From positions 41,850,164 to 41,914,163 of the forward strand of contig CM075941.1 of assembly GCA_038030265.1 (NCBI GenBank): a stretch of 64,000 nt of DNA, written 5' to 3'. Numbering within the stretch: the first letter of the stretch is position 1; each line of letters begins with the position of its first letter. Origin of the DNA: Corythucha ciliata. Taxonomy: Eukaryota; Arthropoda; Insecta; Hemiptera; Tingidae. Below, piece after piece: positions 34,181 through 43,618 of the stretch. The notes beneath the pieces were generated by a model that worked only from the letters and a program-made list of their open reading frames with translations, did no database searches and had not been told where the DNA came from. The position numbers and the translations under genes are program-made.

Positions 34181-34901
34181 TTGTATAGTATGCAACCAGG
34201 AACGTTGCGGGAGAACCGTTCTAAAGGGTGTCCATTCAAAAAATTAACAAAAGGAGAGTTTTCCGAATTCTCCGACAATAATAAGAGATTGACGATAGTT
34301 CAATGGATGGACCGTAAACCGGTAACTTTAATAAGTTCGTTTGTGGGAGCTTTACCTGTGAGGACGGTACACAGGTACTCAAAAGAAACAAAAAAGAAAG
34401 AGCCGGTGTCTTGCCCCAACATAATCGCTCGCTATAATGAGCACATGGGCGGGGTAGATTTAGCGGGAATGCTTATATCATTATATACAACTAAATACAA
34501 AAGTAAGAAGTGGTATTTATCTATATTTGTACACATTCTACAAATATGTGTAAACAATGCATGGCTACTTTACCGTAGAGATATGGAAGCTCTCGGGAAT
34601 CAGAAACATAAGTCCCTGAAGCAATTTCGATGTGAGGTATCCGAAGGTTTAATGGTGAAAAATAAAATCGTACATCCTGGTAGGCCTTCAAAAAGTCAAT
34701 TAATACCAATTAATCGGAAAGCCTCAGCCGTGCAAAGACGTTAGATTTGACTGCGTCAGCCACTTCCCTGATTTCACGACTCAGGGAAGGTGCATCATGT
34801 GTAAAAATGGCAAAACCACTATAAAATGTTCGAAGTGCGATATTAGATTGTGCTTTGTCCCCAATAGAAAGTGCTTCACCGAATACCATATCAAAAAATA
34901 G
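34181..34901 (+). pseudogene. piggyBac transposase, C-terminal part with zinc finger
   Basis: The frame begins within a typical piggyBac motif (GTLRENRSKGCPF) and continues through WMDRKPVTLISSF, IARYNEHMGGVDLAGML, KSKKWYLSIFVHIL and VNNAWLLYRRD, the last third of DDE_Tnp_1_7. After a one-base frame change near 34742 the Cys-rich C-terminal finger follows (CIMCKNGKTTIKCSKC, LCFVPNRKCF), ending TAG at 34899-34901. The N-terminal two thirds, including the first catalytic Asp residues, are absent. No TTAA-flanked ends were found. Confidence 0.85.
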
Positions 34902-35462
34902 TTCGATCATCCAGATGATGTTTGCATAAGACACCGGCCTTATCTTTTTTGTACCAATCTTAAATATTTTTTTGTACTGTATTCTAATATTGGCTGTGTG
35001 GTTTTTATACTTTTTTAATTTTTTTTTATTACTATTATTATTATTATTATTTTTTATTGTATGTTTGTTTACTAAGGCTGTTCTCGGTATTTTGTTCCTA
35101 AAAACTACTTTGAAGTTTCGTTCCTAAACATTCTGTTTCAAATTTCAAAATTAGTGTTAGCAATAAATTTGTTTTTTATTTGTTTTATTTCCCAAATTTT
35201 TCATTTTCCTTGCAAAATTTCATTTGAATGAACACCTTCCACGGGCTGAATACATCAATTACGCTTCCAATGAATTGGCCATGTCCCACATAAATGACAT
35301 AACCATGGTTTCATTGAAATCTGAAGAGCAGGCAACGTCCTACATGAAGGACAGACCCTACAGACCCTATGTAGGTACCAATATTATTTTCATTGATTAT
35401 TTATGTTATTTTGACGAATAAATAGGTGAATAAACACAAGAAATATTTTTTCACTACACAAT
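34902..35462. other. No gene established; ATT microsatellite
   Basis: (ATT)n at about 35033-35054. A 65-codon plus-strand open stretch at 35224-35421 has ordinary protein-like composition (YINYASNELAMSHIND) but no recognised domain. Confidence 0.3.
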
Positions 35463-37310
35463 TTACGCCACCGCCAGGTTAAGGGTTAAACGTACGAAAC
35501 GCGTGAAATTGTCAATGATTGATAAAACATGTCTATTGCCGAATTTTGACCTTGGAAGGGGACCCATGTGGTCGATTGATAGGATTTGAAGTTTTCTTTC
35601 CGTTTTTATTGCGCCCACCAGGTATTTCTCATCGGTCCTCCCGTGTTTGTTTAACTGACACGTATGACAAGTTCTAATTACATGTTTTATTTTGTTTTTA
35701 AAGTGAGGGGTTATAAAGGTTTGCCGAAGGAAGTGGTGGCACTTCTGGACCCCTGAGTGAAGGAGTTTTTCATGAGCAGCTGATATGACTTCCTCCGCCA
35801 TAGCAGATGGCAAGAATATTAATTTTCTGTTTTCACATTGCTGATAAACAATCCCCTTTTCTTCACTGAAAACTCCTGGGCATTTCGCCCGCTTCTTTAG
35901 CAAAATCGGATCTGTCGTTTGGGCCGCGGGTATTTTGGCGAGTAAGTTGCGCTGGAAATTTTTTTGTACTGATATTTTGGCCGCCATTATTTTCAAACGT
36001 GAATCGCGCCCCGGGCACTGAAGGTCCATGGGCGGGTATCTACTGAGGGCGTCAGCAATGACATTTTGCTCTCCCGGTATATACTGAAATGTTAAATTTA
36101 GAATTTGGAGGTATAGAAACCACCGATTTAAACGTGGGGAGGGGTATTGGCAAGTATGCATGAAAGGTATAGCTTGATGGTCCGTCCGGACGACGCATAG
36201 ATGACCGCCGATGTATGAATAAAACTTTTTGCAGGAGTTCACTATTGCTAGTATTTCTAACTCTGTCACCGTATAGTTTTGTTGTGACGGCGAGAGGGTA
36301 TGGCTCGTAAATGCCAAAGGGCGTTTATTCCCCTGGTCGTCTACCTGATACAACAGGCCCGCCGTAGCAATCTTGCTCGAATCCGTCTCCAGAAAGAACG
36401 GTTTTTGGAAGTCCGGAAAACTAAGTTGGACGTCTTTGACGATCATCGACTTAATTGCTCAGAAAGCGGCTTCCGCCTTTTCCGACCATAGCCACGGCTC
36501 TTTTTTCCGCGTTAGCTTGAACAGTGGGGTTGCTACCTCCGACAGGGATGGCATGAAGCGGGCGTAAAAATTGACTATCCCGAGGAAAGATTGTACGGTT
36601 TTAACATTTGTTGGGGTTGGAAAATTTACGATTGCGTGTACTTTCTCAGGGTCCTTTTTTATCCTCTCTGTCGTTAATATGAAACACAAAATAGGGAGCT
36701 CCTGCCTAAAGAATTGACATTTTTTTATATTTAATGTAATGTTTTTGTTCGACAGATATCAAAAATTGTTTGTAAGTGCTTTAAATGCTCTTCCACGCCC
36801 CTAGAAAATACGAGGCAATCATCGACGTAACATTGTATGTTTTGGCTTAAACCATGTGGTATTAATCTACGGAAGGCCTTCTCAAGAGCCGCTGTCGATG
36901 TCCGAAGTCCGAAAGCGACCCTGCAGTACTCATAGACCCTGCCCCTGTGGCGAAATGCCGTGTATTTCCGGCTATCCGGATGCAAGCTGACTTGGTGAAA
37001 GGATGAGGTGAGGTCGAGGGTCGAAATGTGGGTGGTCCCATTAGCGTTCTGTATTATATGGTCGAAAGTTTGGGGTATGTCGTGCTGTTCCAGCATTCTT
37101 TGATTCAAAGTTCGTGCATCTAGTATGAAACGAACTGCATTATTTTTTTTGCGCACTACTAGGGCCGGATTTAGATAAGGACTGTCAGAAGGTTGAATTA
37201 TGCCTTGGGACAAAAGTCCCTCCATCTCAGCATCGACCTCCGCCTGATCGGCCGCTTTGATGGGATATTGAAAAAGTTTGAAAGGCTGGGTATCTTTCAA
37301 CTCTATTTTA
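35463..37310 (-). pseudogene. Gypsy Pol, C-terminal part: RT, RNase H, partial integrase
   Basis: Starts at the Harbinger insertion point (KDTQPFKLFQYPI). RT motifs: RFILDARTLNQ, STLDLTSSFHQV, CYVDDCLVFS (catalytic YVDD intact), then after a frame change near 36720 KKCQFFRQELP and VQSFLGIVNFYARF. An in-frame TGA follows EKAEAAF (near 36466). RNase H: FFLETDSS, TVTELEILAIV, YIPGEQNVIADALSR. The integrase H2C2 finger (HEKLLHSGVQKCHH, CHTCQLNKHG) and the first core Asp (ILSIDHMGPLP) are present, but the frame stops at 35463 before the rest of the core. It replicates the element by reverse transcription when intact; this copy cannot integrate by itself. Confidence 0.87.
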
Positions 37311-37673
37311 AGCTAGGGCCACACATGCGGCATTCGCCGAGTGCCGAGTAAAGTTTCGCCGAATCACGAATAGTGTGGCCGGGCACTCGCTATTCGCCGA
37401 GTGGCAAATATTCGTACTCGGGGGTGCTCCGCTTGAAGTCGGTCTTTTACCCGAGTCAAAGGAGGCGAATATTCGTGAAGTGACGAGCAAATTCCCCGGC
37501 CACACATTCGGCATGTGACTAAGCGATTATTTAGGGGGATGAAAACGAAAAAGAGGTGAAAGGAGAAAAAAAGGTGCTGAGTATTTTTTTTAATGTCCTT
37601 GCCCTTGGCTCCCTCCGTTTCACGTTTGTCATCTTCATTTCATCTGTGACCAGTGAGAATTATTTTCGTCGCC

Positions 37674-40094
37674 ATGGAGTGGACAAACGAATTAATTGTG
37701 CAGTTTCTAGAGTTATATGAAATGGAAGAACTAATTTGGAAGGCGTCGCATCCCAAGCACAAGCAGCGACACGATGTCCATGACGCGTGGAGACGATTGG
37801 AAAGTGGCATGGGGGGCCAATTTTCAATTCAAGAACTAAAAAAAAAAAAAGATTTCTTGATGGCATCGTTTAGGGGGTGCTTGAAGAAAGTGAAGGAGAG
37901 CAAGAGGAGTGGAGCGGGGAGTGACGAAGTTTACAAGCCAAATTGGTTTGCTTATGACATCATGGCCCGGTTTCTCGCTGACAAGGACACACCACGAGAG
38001 ACTATCAATTCAGAGGTGAGTTCAATAAAATTTATCACTTCTATGGAGTTATTGCATGCCCAAAATAAATTTATGAAAGACTTAAAATGTCGGGGAAGCG
38101 GCTGCAAAAATTGCCTATTTTTCTTTTTACTTGTTCTTGCCCGGATCGACCACTCATCTCGAGCACTTTTTTTTTCACCCATTTCCAAACTTACTTGGGG
38201 GAACATGGAAGTTAAAGGTGGCCCAACGTATAAATTGAGCCTTACTCCGTAACAAGGGGAAGAGTTTGACTTATAAAGTGAGAAATCATTTTCCAGGTTT
38301 ATTTCAAAAAATTTATTTCAATACCTTAACAAACAGTTAAGAATAAAAGAAAAAAAAAAAAATGAAACATATAAAAAACTTGGAAGTAAAAGCAGCGATA
38401 ATTAGGCATACTCGTCTTGCCATGGCACTCGCCCTGTGTCGACGAAATACTCAGCAAAACGCTCCCTTATTTCGCGTGCTTCCGTAGAAGCCCGTCGAGG
38501 AATTTTGGGGAGTGGTATCATGGAAGATGAATCGACGCTTTGTCGCCATGATCCATTCACCACATTTCCAGCGTTCTCCGAGTCTAGAGAGCCTGGTGGA
38601 GTGTACAATTGTCGTGATGTGTTGCTCCTTCTTAAAAAGTTGTGTAAGCAGACACAAGCCATCACCACTGCAGAAGCTTTATCGGGTTCCAGTAGCATGG
38701 GTTTTCTAAGAACCCGGAAAACGTTAGCCATTATACCGAATGCATTTTCGACTACTCTCCTCGCTCTCGAAAGTCGGTAGTTAAAAATACGATGTCTGCT
38801 TCCTTGATCGTGGAGGCCAGGAAAGGGCTTCATCATTCGCCGGCTCAGAGGAAAAGCGTCGTCGCTGACAATGACGTACGGCATCGGCTGTTCGATCCCC
38901 AGCAATTGGTGGTCCGAAGGAAAATTGAGCTGTTCCTCGTCGATTTTTCTGCACAGTAGGGTGTTCTTGTAAACAGCGCCATCGCTGAGCCTTCCTTGGC
39001 ACCCACATTCAGCGAAGAGGAAGCAGTAGTTAGCGTCCACTAGGCCCATAAGAACGATGCTGAAAAATTGCTTATAATTGAAGAAGTCTGACCCGCTTTT
39101 CCTTGGTGCCTGAACCATGACGTGTTTGCCGTCTAAAGCCCCAATGCAAAGTGGAAAATCCCAAATGTCTTCAAAACCTTGAGCAACATTCCTCCATTCT
39201 TCTTGTGAAGAAGGCATCTGAAAAAAAAGTAAAAAAAAAAGTAAACAGTACCTACTTAGGAAAGTTCACGAAACAAAATGAATTGTTCATTTTTTTTTTT
39301 TTTTCAATCGAGTTATTTTACAGCCTGCGTAAAGAAAACAAAATTCCACCTCATCTTAGCCCCCTCCGCCCTAGGTTGATAGCATGATATACGCAGCCAA
39401 TGGAGTTTTTTAAGAAGCGATTCTAGCATGGCATGGTTCATAATTTGATTTATTATCCTCTCAAGCGTGCGTTGTGATGCCAATTTTTCGGTTTCAGGAA
39501 CCGCTGTTCGCACCTAATGCTTCCAACGTCACGTCTCCAGAAATCGAAGTTCCCGACAACGACGATGCAAGAAGCGTTCTCGACTGTGAAGATGGTGCTC
39601 CTCAAACTTCTACCTCGAGACCGCCTGCTCGAAAGAAGAAAAGAGGAGCACAAGACGATGAACTTAAAGGAAAGATGGACAATGCATATGCAATTTTGCA
39701 AAATGCTGTGCAAAACCCAAAAAAAGAAAAAGACTTGTGCGACCTGTACGGAGAATTGATAGCGGTGAAGCTGAGAAATTTAGACGAGATTGCACGAGAA
39801 GTATCTATGAACCGCATAGACAATTTACTATTCGATATGAGAACCAACCAAAGACAATTCGGCGGGAATAATCTTATATTCTCTCAACCGAGTCGTGATT
39901 CATCACGATTCCAACATCACTATTATTCTGAAGCCCACGTATCAACCCTATCAAGTCCCTCACAACTGCACACAGCTTCAACTGTATCGCAGCAAATTTC
40001 AGCAACAGACACCGACGAAGAAAAGGCTTCACAAGAGGAGACTGGAAGGAACGAGCAACCTACAACCAATACCATGAACTTTACATCTCTTTGA
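37674..40094 (+). CDS. Harbinger MADF-domain accessory protein
   Basis: Two exons: 37674-38015 (ATG at 37674, donor AG|GTGAGT, phase 0) and 39498-40094 (acceptor CGGTTTCAG, TGA end), 312 residues. The N-terminal ~100 residues form a MADF/Myb-SANT-like DNA-binding domain (NELIVQFLELYE, LIWKASHPKHKQR, AWRRLES, KKDFLMASFRGCLKKV, YKPNWFAYDIM). A Ser/Pro/acidic linker with a basic patch (ARKKKRGAQ) follows, then a helical segment (YAILQNAV, LCDLYGELIAVKLRNLDEIAREVSM). Family members are thought to help the transposase reach the nucleus and the element ends. The 1.48-kb intron contains the last transposase exon on the other strand, and exon 2 lies in a transposase intron. Confidence 0.85.
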
Positions 40095-40913
40095 ATTCTT
40101 CTATTTTTCGTTCTTTTATACATACTTATTTTTTCGTTCTTTTATCTTTTTTTTTTTTTTTTTTCGTCTATATTTTCTTTCAATTGTTATTTTTACTTTT
40201 TGCAAGCCGATTTTAAAAATTGTAAATAAAAAAACTGATTTCTTACAATCTATAAAAATGCCAAGTTATAGTACTCACTCACCTTTACATACTCCTCCCG
40301 CAGTACATGTATTATAGCTTTGCATCCATCAGCTACGATTGTAGATATCAGCTGATGGGAGACTTTGAAAAGGTACTGGAGGCTTCGAAAACTGTCTCCA
40401 GTTGCCAGGAATCGGAGCGTTATCGCCAAGCGCACATTCGAGGCAACAGCTTCCCTCCACTTTGTATTCTTCTTAGCAATTAATGGCTCAACTTTCGACA
40501 GCAACAAATGGAAGTCTTCAGTTGACATGCGGCAAAAGTTAAAGAACTGCCCTGAAGTCGGCTCTCTAGACAAGTCAGCTAGCAAGCTGGATCCATCATA
40601 ACTGTGAATTAACGTTTACCCAGTGAAAAATTTATGGCATAAAAATAATTAATCGAGGAGCTTACTTTCAAATGGTATTGATTAATTTATCGAAATGGAC
40701 ACACTTATTACCTACGTCCACCCTCAAAGAGTTGCAAACACTTATGAAAATGAGCTCCACTGATATTGAAAAAAAAAAAATTTACCGTCTCCTGCTGTTG
40801 CTGAGTGACAGCATCCACCATCTCCTCCTAATGGCTTTTTTTTTCTTTTTTCTCAACACGTACCCTGCACTCAAAACAGTGAAGGAGGCCGCAGCAACAA
40901 CTACCTCGTCCAT
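38402..40913 (-). CDS. Harbinger transposase (DDE_Tnp_4), intact
   Basis: Three exons in consistent phase: 40913-40786 (ATG at 40913, donor GTAAAT), 40601-40283 (acceptor ATTCACAG, donor GTGAGT) and 39217-38402 (acceptor TTTTTTCAG), 420 residues. N-terminal motifs: AIRRRWWMLSLSN, SGQFFNFCRMSTEDF, LRFLATGDSFRSL with a helix-turn-helix-like stretch. Catalytic acids are present: Asp in CIGALDGKHV, Asp in GRLSDGAVYKN, Glu in RARRVVENAFG. Cut-and-paste nuclease with TTA target preference. No stop or frameshift is needed, unlike the copy at 1-5 kb. Intron 2 (39218-40282) contains exon 2 of the MADF gene on the opposite strand. Confidence 0.9.
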
Positions 40914-41103
40914 GACTGAACGACTGACGACTAAACATTTACTCGCCCAAGTACTCGTCTCTTTCCCGAGACGAGGAAAGGAGCTAGACGAATACAGCAT
41001 GTGTGGCCAGGGTGTTTTTACTCGCCGAATAGCGAGCCGAGCCACTCGAGACTCGGCAAATATTCGGCAATCGGCGAATACCGCATGTGTGGCCCTAGCT
41101 TTA

Positions 41104-41873
41104 TGTTCATAGTGAGGAATTAGCCCAGGAACTTCACTAAATATTTTCCTATTCTGACGCAGTAAGCTACAAAATCTGTCCTTTACGCCGTTTGGTACCC
41201 CTTTAATCGTTTGCCCAATTCGCTCTACTGTTTCGTCAAACGTCTCTTCTACATTCGTCTCCTTCCCCTTAAGTTGTCGGTGACTTTGTTCTTGTCCAAT
41301 GATCTGAATGGTTGGGGCCTCCCCTTCATACGGTTTGAAAGATAGCTGAAGGCTTTTTGAATTTATTGTTAGATGGATTAATTTTGATTTGAAATCTATT
41401 TGCCCCGCCCACTCTTGTAGCAAATTTACTCCCACAATAACATCATGATTTAATTTAGGCACTACTAGAAAATTACAGGTTGTTTGGAGTAACTGAATTT
41501 GTAGAGGGGTTTGAACTTGTAACTTTATGCGGGTTGATTTTTTGGACACAGCTGTTTTTATACACGTTCCTTGAACGGGGAGTGTTTCACAATTTCTTGA
41601 ATTTTTTAAATGTTTATTAAAGATTTCTTCACTAACTGCTGTGACTTGAGACCCTGTGTCAATCAAAGTTTGTGTTGACACCCCGTTTATCATTATGTTG
41701 ATAATGGGACACCCACATTTCCACCCTCTCCCAGCCATCAAACCCTCCTCCTCACTCTCCAAGTCACTATCCTCAAAGAGGTTTGCAATTTGCGGGTTCG
41801 TCTCCGACTTGTTATTGTTTACCACCTTATCGATGAACTCGCGAAAGGTTGTCCGTGGCTGTCTCATGTCGAC
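41104..41873 (-). CDS. Gypsy Pol, protease region
   Basis: In the same frame as the JAMM domain and directly downstream of it. A short linker (TTFREFIDKVVNNN, acidic LFEDSDLESEEEG) leads to a retropepsin-type protease: IINIMINGVSTQTLIDTGSQV (active site DTGS), HDVIVGVNLLQEW. The region continues to PGLIPHYEHK, where the nested Harbinger interrupts the frame at 41103; the RT resumes at 37310. The protease would cleave the Gag-Pol precursor. The active-site triad is intact. Confidence 0.85.
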
Positions 41874-42485
41874 CACGTCTACCGTGCAGTCTTCGTCTAC
41901 TCTTATGTGCGCCGCTTCTTCAAACAGTGGAGAGCACTCTTCATGTTAATGGAAACCCCGCTCGCGACATGTAGCAATAGCCTTCATACCCTCCTCCGTC
42001 AAAGAGTATATGCCAACTTCGTCATGCTTAGGCGCGCACACGATCGCGACGGATTCGGGTAGCATAATAAGCTGCAACGAGTAGGATGTATGCAAGTCCA
42101 CACTGGACAAAAAGGAACTCTGTGAGGGGTGAACATGTATCCAACCGCAGACGATCAGACCTGTAGAAGCCAGGTGCTCCGCGAGAAGGTGCTCTCCATG
42201 TGCCGTACACGAATTCGGCCCTCCCTCCTGCGGTGGCACGAAAAGAACCGAAATTCGGAGTACCCCACCTGCTCCCCGTTTACCTAAAAGGTACGCACAC
42301 GTTTCTATTCCCCTATCTGTATTTTTCTTTGCAGGTATTGAAAATTCGTCAATGAGTACTGCAGGAATCACCATTCTGTTGTAGGTCCGAGACGCTATTC
42401 CGCGCGTGCCGATTTGAATTCCAGGGTGAGAAGAATCACAGCGGACACCTTCTACTTTCCTTTTCTCCCCACCCCGCCCACCTAG
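41874..42485 (-). CDS. AMSH-type JAMM (MPN+) metalloprotease domain at the N-terminus of Gypsy Pol
   Basis: Counting from the ATG at 42374, the JAMM zinc signature is complete: Glu24 (RGIETCAYLLGK), His80-x-His82-Pro then Ser90-x2-Asp93 (GWIHVHPSQSSFLSSVDLH). The extra zinc site typical of AMSH/STAMBP is also kept: His95 (DLH), Cys136 and His142, and His144 just past a stop. The domain matches the full AMSH catalytic length (~165 residues) and runs on in frame to SPLFEEAAHIRV and VDVVDMR, which mirror the AMSH C-terminus. AMSH enzymes cleave Lys63-linked ubiquitin chains. A TAA at 41946 replaces the residue between His142 and His144. The frame opens 37 codons upstream of the ATG, at CTA 42485, the codon reached by a -1 shift from Gag. 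Confidence 0.88.
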
Positions 42486-42493
42486 TTTTTTGG
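42462..42493 (-). promoter_or_regulatory. -1 ribosomal frameshift site: A_AAA_AAC, UAG, then G-rich tract
   Basis: On the minus strand Gag ends CCA AAA AAC TAG. This contains the heptamer A AAA AAC in the zero frame, one of the canonical -1 slippery sequences. A -1 slip avoids the UAG and enters CTA GGT GGG, the open frame of the JAMM-Pol protein. Two bases further on come four G tracts (GG, GGG, GGGG, GGGG separated by single bases), able in principle to form an RNA G-quadruplex or other stable block. The inference of function is by motif and frame only. Confidence 0.75.
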
Positions 42494-43618
42494 AACAGCT
42501 TCTATTATTTTTTGGAACTCCGTCGGCCCTCCCCCGGCTTCCTCAACCTCCAAGGCTGACACTCCTTTCCTCGACCTATCTTGCCTTATGGGCGACTGTG
42601 ACCGGGCTCGACCGGCATACCTTCCTCCACTATCTCGTTCCCTCCAGTACGAGTTCCAGGGCCTACTCCCCCTCTGCTCCCCTCGCCTAGGATAAAATTT
42701 TCTACCGGAGTTCGGTGACCGCGCGACGTTCCCTTGACTCCTGGGGTCTTGCTTTGGTGTCTCCGTGGCTCCTGAGACTTTCTTCGGAGTCGACGCCGAC
42801 CGAGGAGGTGACTTCCCTCTCTCTAAAAAGTTACTTGACGAAAGCTGTCCATTATTCAAATTTATTCTCCCCACATACTCTAGGAACGTGTCTAATCTGA
42901 CAATATTCTGGAGTGTCACAACCTCTTCGACTGAGGAACCGAAGTGGGCCGCCAGAGTTCGAACCAGAAACGACTCATCGTGCGGTAGTCCCGCGTTCCG
43001 AAGTCTCTCTACTATGGACAGGACGTAAACTTGAGGATTTCGACATTTGCTAGAGTAAAACGTACCCGAGTACAACAGCTTTGAGAGGTACAGTTTATAC
43101 GTGTTACCAAGAAAGGCTTTCCCGAACTCCTCATAAAATGAAGGAAAATCTACCAACTGTTCTTGATAACTCAGGAACCAAGTCAAGGCCTTCCCCGAAA
43201 ACAGGCTCCTGACGCGCATTTTGAAAGGTATCACCGATAAATCCCAAGAACGGGCTAACACTCTCAATTTCTCAACAAATTGGAAAGGACAACCTTTTTC
43301 GAAATCGGAGAAATGAATATCCAGGCATTTCTCACTGCCGGCACGTTCCTTGAAGAGTGACGCAAGGCCGGTCAGTAGCTGCGTTACGAGGTCTTGACTT
43401 TGTTCACCTGCCCTTGGGATTACGTCCCTCTGCCCTGAAGAGGCGCGGGCTTCAACCTCATCTATTCGGTTCCGCAATTCACCCAACTTTTCCGCGGTAA
43501 TATTTGCCAAACGAGTGAGCTCTTCAAGTCGCTCTTCTTTTTCCCTACCAACGAGCTCTTCCACGGCGTTGCGAATCCCCTCGACTCCCTCCTGGGTCTT
43601 CTGTACCGTGGTGTTTAG
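42482..43618 (-). CDS. Gypsy Gag
   Basis: Open from 43618 (after an in-frame TAA) to TAG at 42482. No ATG occurs in the early part, so the start is a non-AUG codon or lies in an upstream exon. The N-terminal third is a coiled-coil-like stretch (REKEERLEELTRLANITAEK). The central part matches the retrotransposon Gag capsid family (FKMRVRSLFSGKALTWF, FPSFYEEFGKAFLG, LYLSKLLYSGTFY). There is no CCHC knuckle; instead the C-terminus is Arg/Ser/Gly rich (KFYPRRGEQRGSRPW, RARSQSPIRQDRSRKG), which may bind RNA. It forms the particle shell and is fused to JAMM-Pol in a fraction of products if the frameshift site works. Confidence 0.82.
   Translation of the reverse strand, partial: LNTTVQKTQEGVEGIRNAVEELVGREKEERLEELTRLANITAEKLGELRNRIDEVEARASSGQRDVIPRAGEQSQDLVTQLLTGLASLFKERAGSEKCLDIHFSDFEKGCPFQFVEKLRVLARSWDLSVIPFKMRVRSLFSGKALTWFLSYQEQLVDFPSFYEEFGKAFLGNTYKLYLSKLLYSGTFYSSKCRNPQVYVLSIVERLRNAGLPHDESFLVRTLAAHFGSSVEEVVTLQNIVRLDTFLEYVGRINLNNGQLSSSNFLERGKSPPRSASTPKKVSGATETPKQDPRSQGNVARSPNSGRKFYPRRGEQRGSRPWNSYWRERDSGGRYAGRARSQSPIRQDRSRKGVSALEVEEAGGGPTEFQKIIEAVPKN

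Larger units (their letters stand above)
37311..41100. mobile_element. PIF/Harbinger element 2, apparently intact, nested in the Gypsy element
   Basis: Inverted ends AGCTAGGGCCACACATGCGG are identical for 20 bases and similar for ~50. The target TTA is perfectly duplicated (37308-37310, 41101-41103). Removing the element and one TTA restores the Gypsy frame across the junction (protease side ...YEHK, RT side ...ELKDTQ). The subterminal regions are rich in GCCGAATATTCG-like words. Both genes, MADF protein (plus) and transposase (minus), have full splice sites and open frames with catalytic residues kept, so this 3.8-kb copy may be autonomous. Confidence 0.95.
35463..43618 (-). mobile_element. 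Ty3/Gypsy element encoding an AMSH-type JAMM domain, 3' truncated
   Basis: Minus-strand order: Gag (43618-42482), JAMM domain (42485-41874), aspartic protease (to 41104), then, after a nested Harbinger (37311-41100), RT, RNase H, zinc-binding H2C2 and the start of the integrase core, which ends abruptly at 35463. No LTR pair was found: the 3' side is truncated and the 5' LTR, if any, would lie in 43619-44280. One frameshift (near 36720) and two in-frame stops (41946, near 36466) show decay, but the coding segments are otherwise long and clean. The JAMM domain sits inside the Gag-Pol frame, same strand and without introns, so it belongs to the element rather than to a neighbouring gene. Confidence 0.88.

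Noticed and set aside
35224..35421. 65-codon open stretch as a gene
   Set aside because: Composition is plausible but there is no domain, partner exon or regulatory signal.
40782..41104. Minus-strand fusion of Gypsy protease to a basic Trp-rich tail
   Set aside because: The tail is Harbinger terminal repeat plus transposase exon 1; the fusion is created only by the insertion.
40672..41112. Plus-strand 146-codon frame across the Harbinger 2 right end
   Set aside because: It is antisense to transposase exon 1 and to the terminal repeat.
41946..42485. JAMM domain as a host AMSH gene lying by chance beside a Gypsy element
   Set aside because: It is intron-free, same strand, in the Pol frame, follows a canonical slippery site directly, and its C-terminus runs straight into the protease linker.
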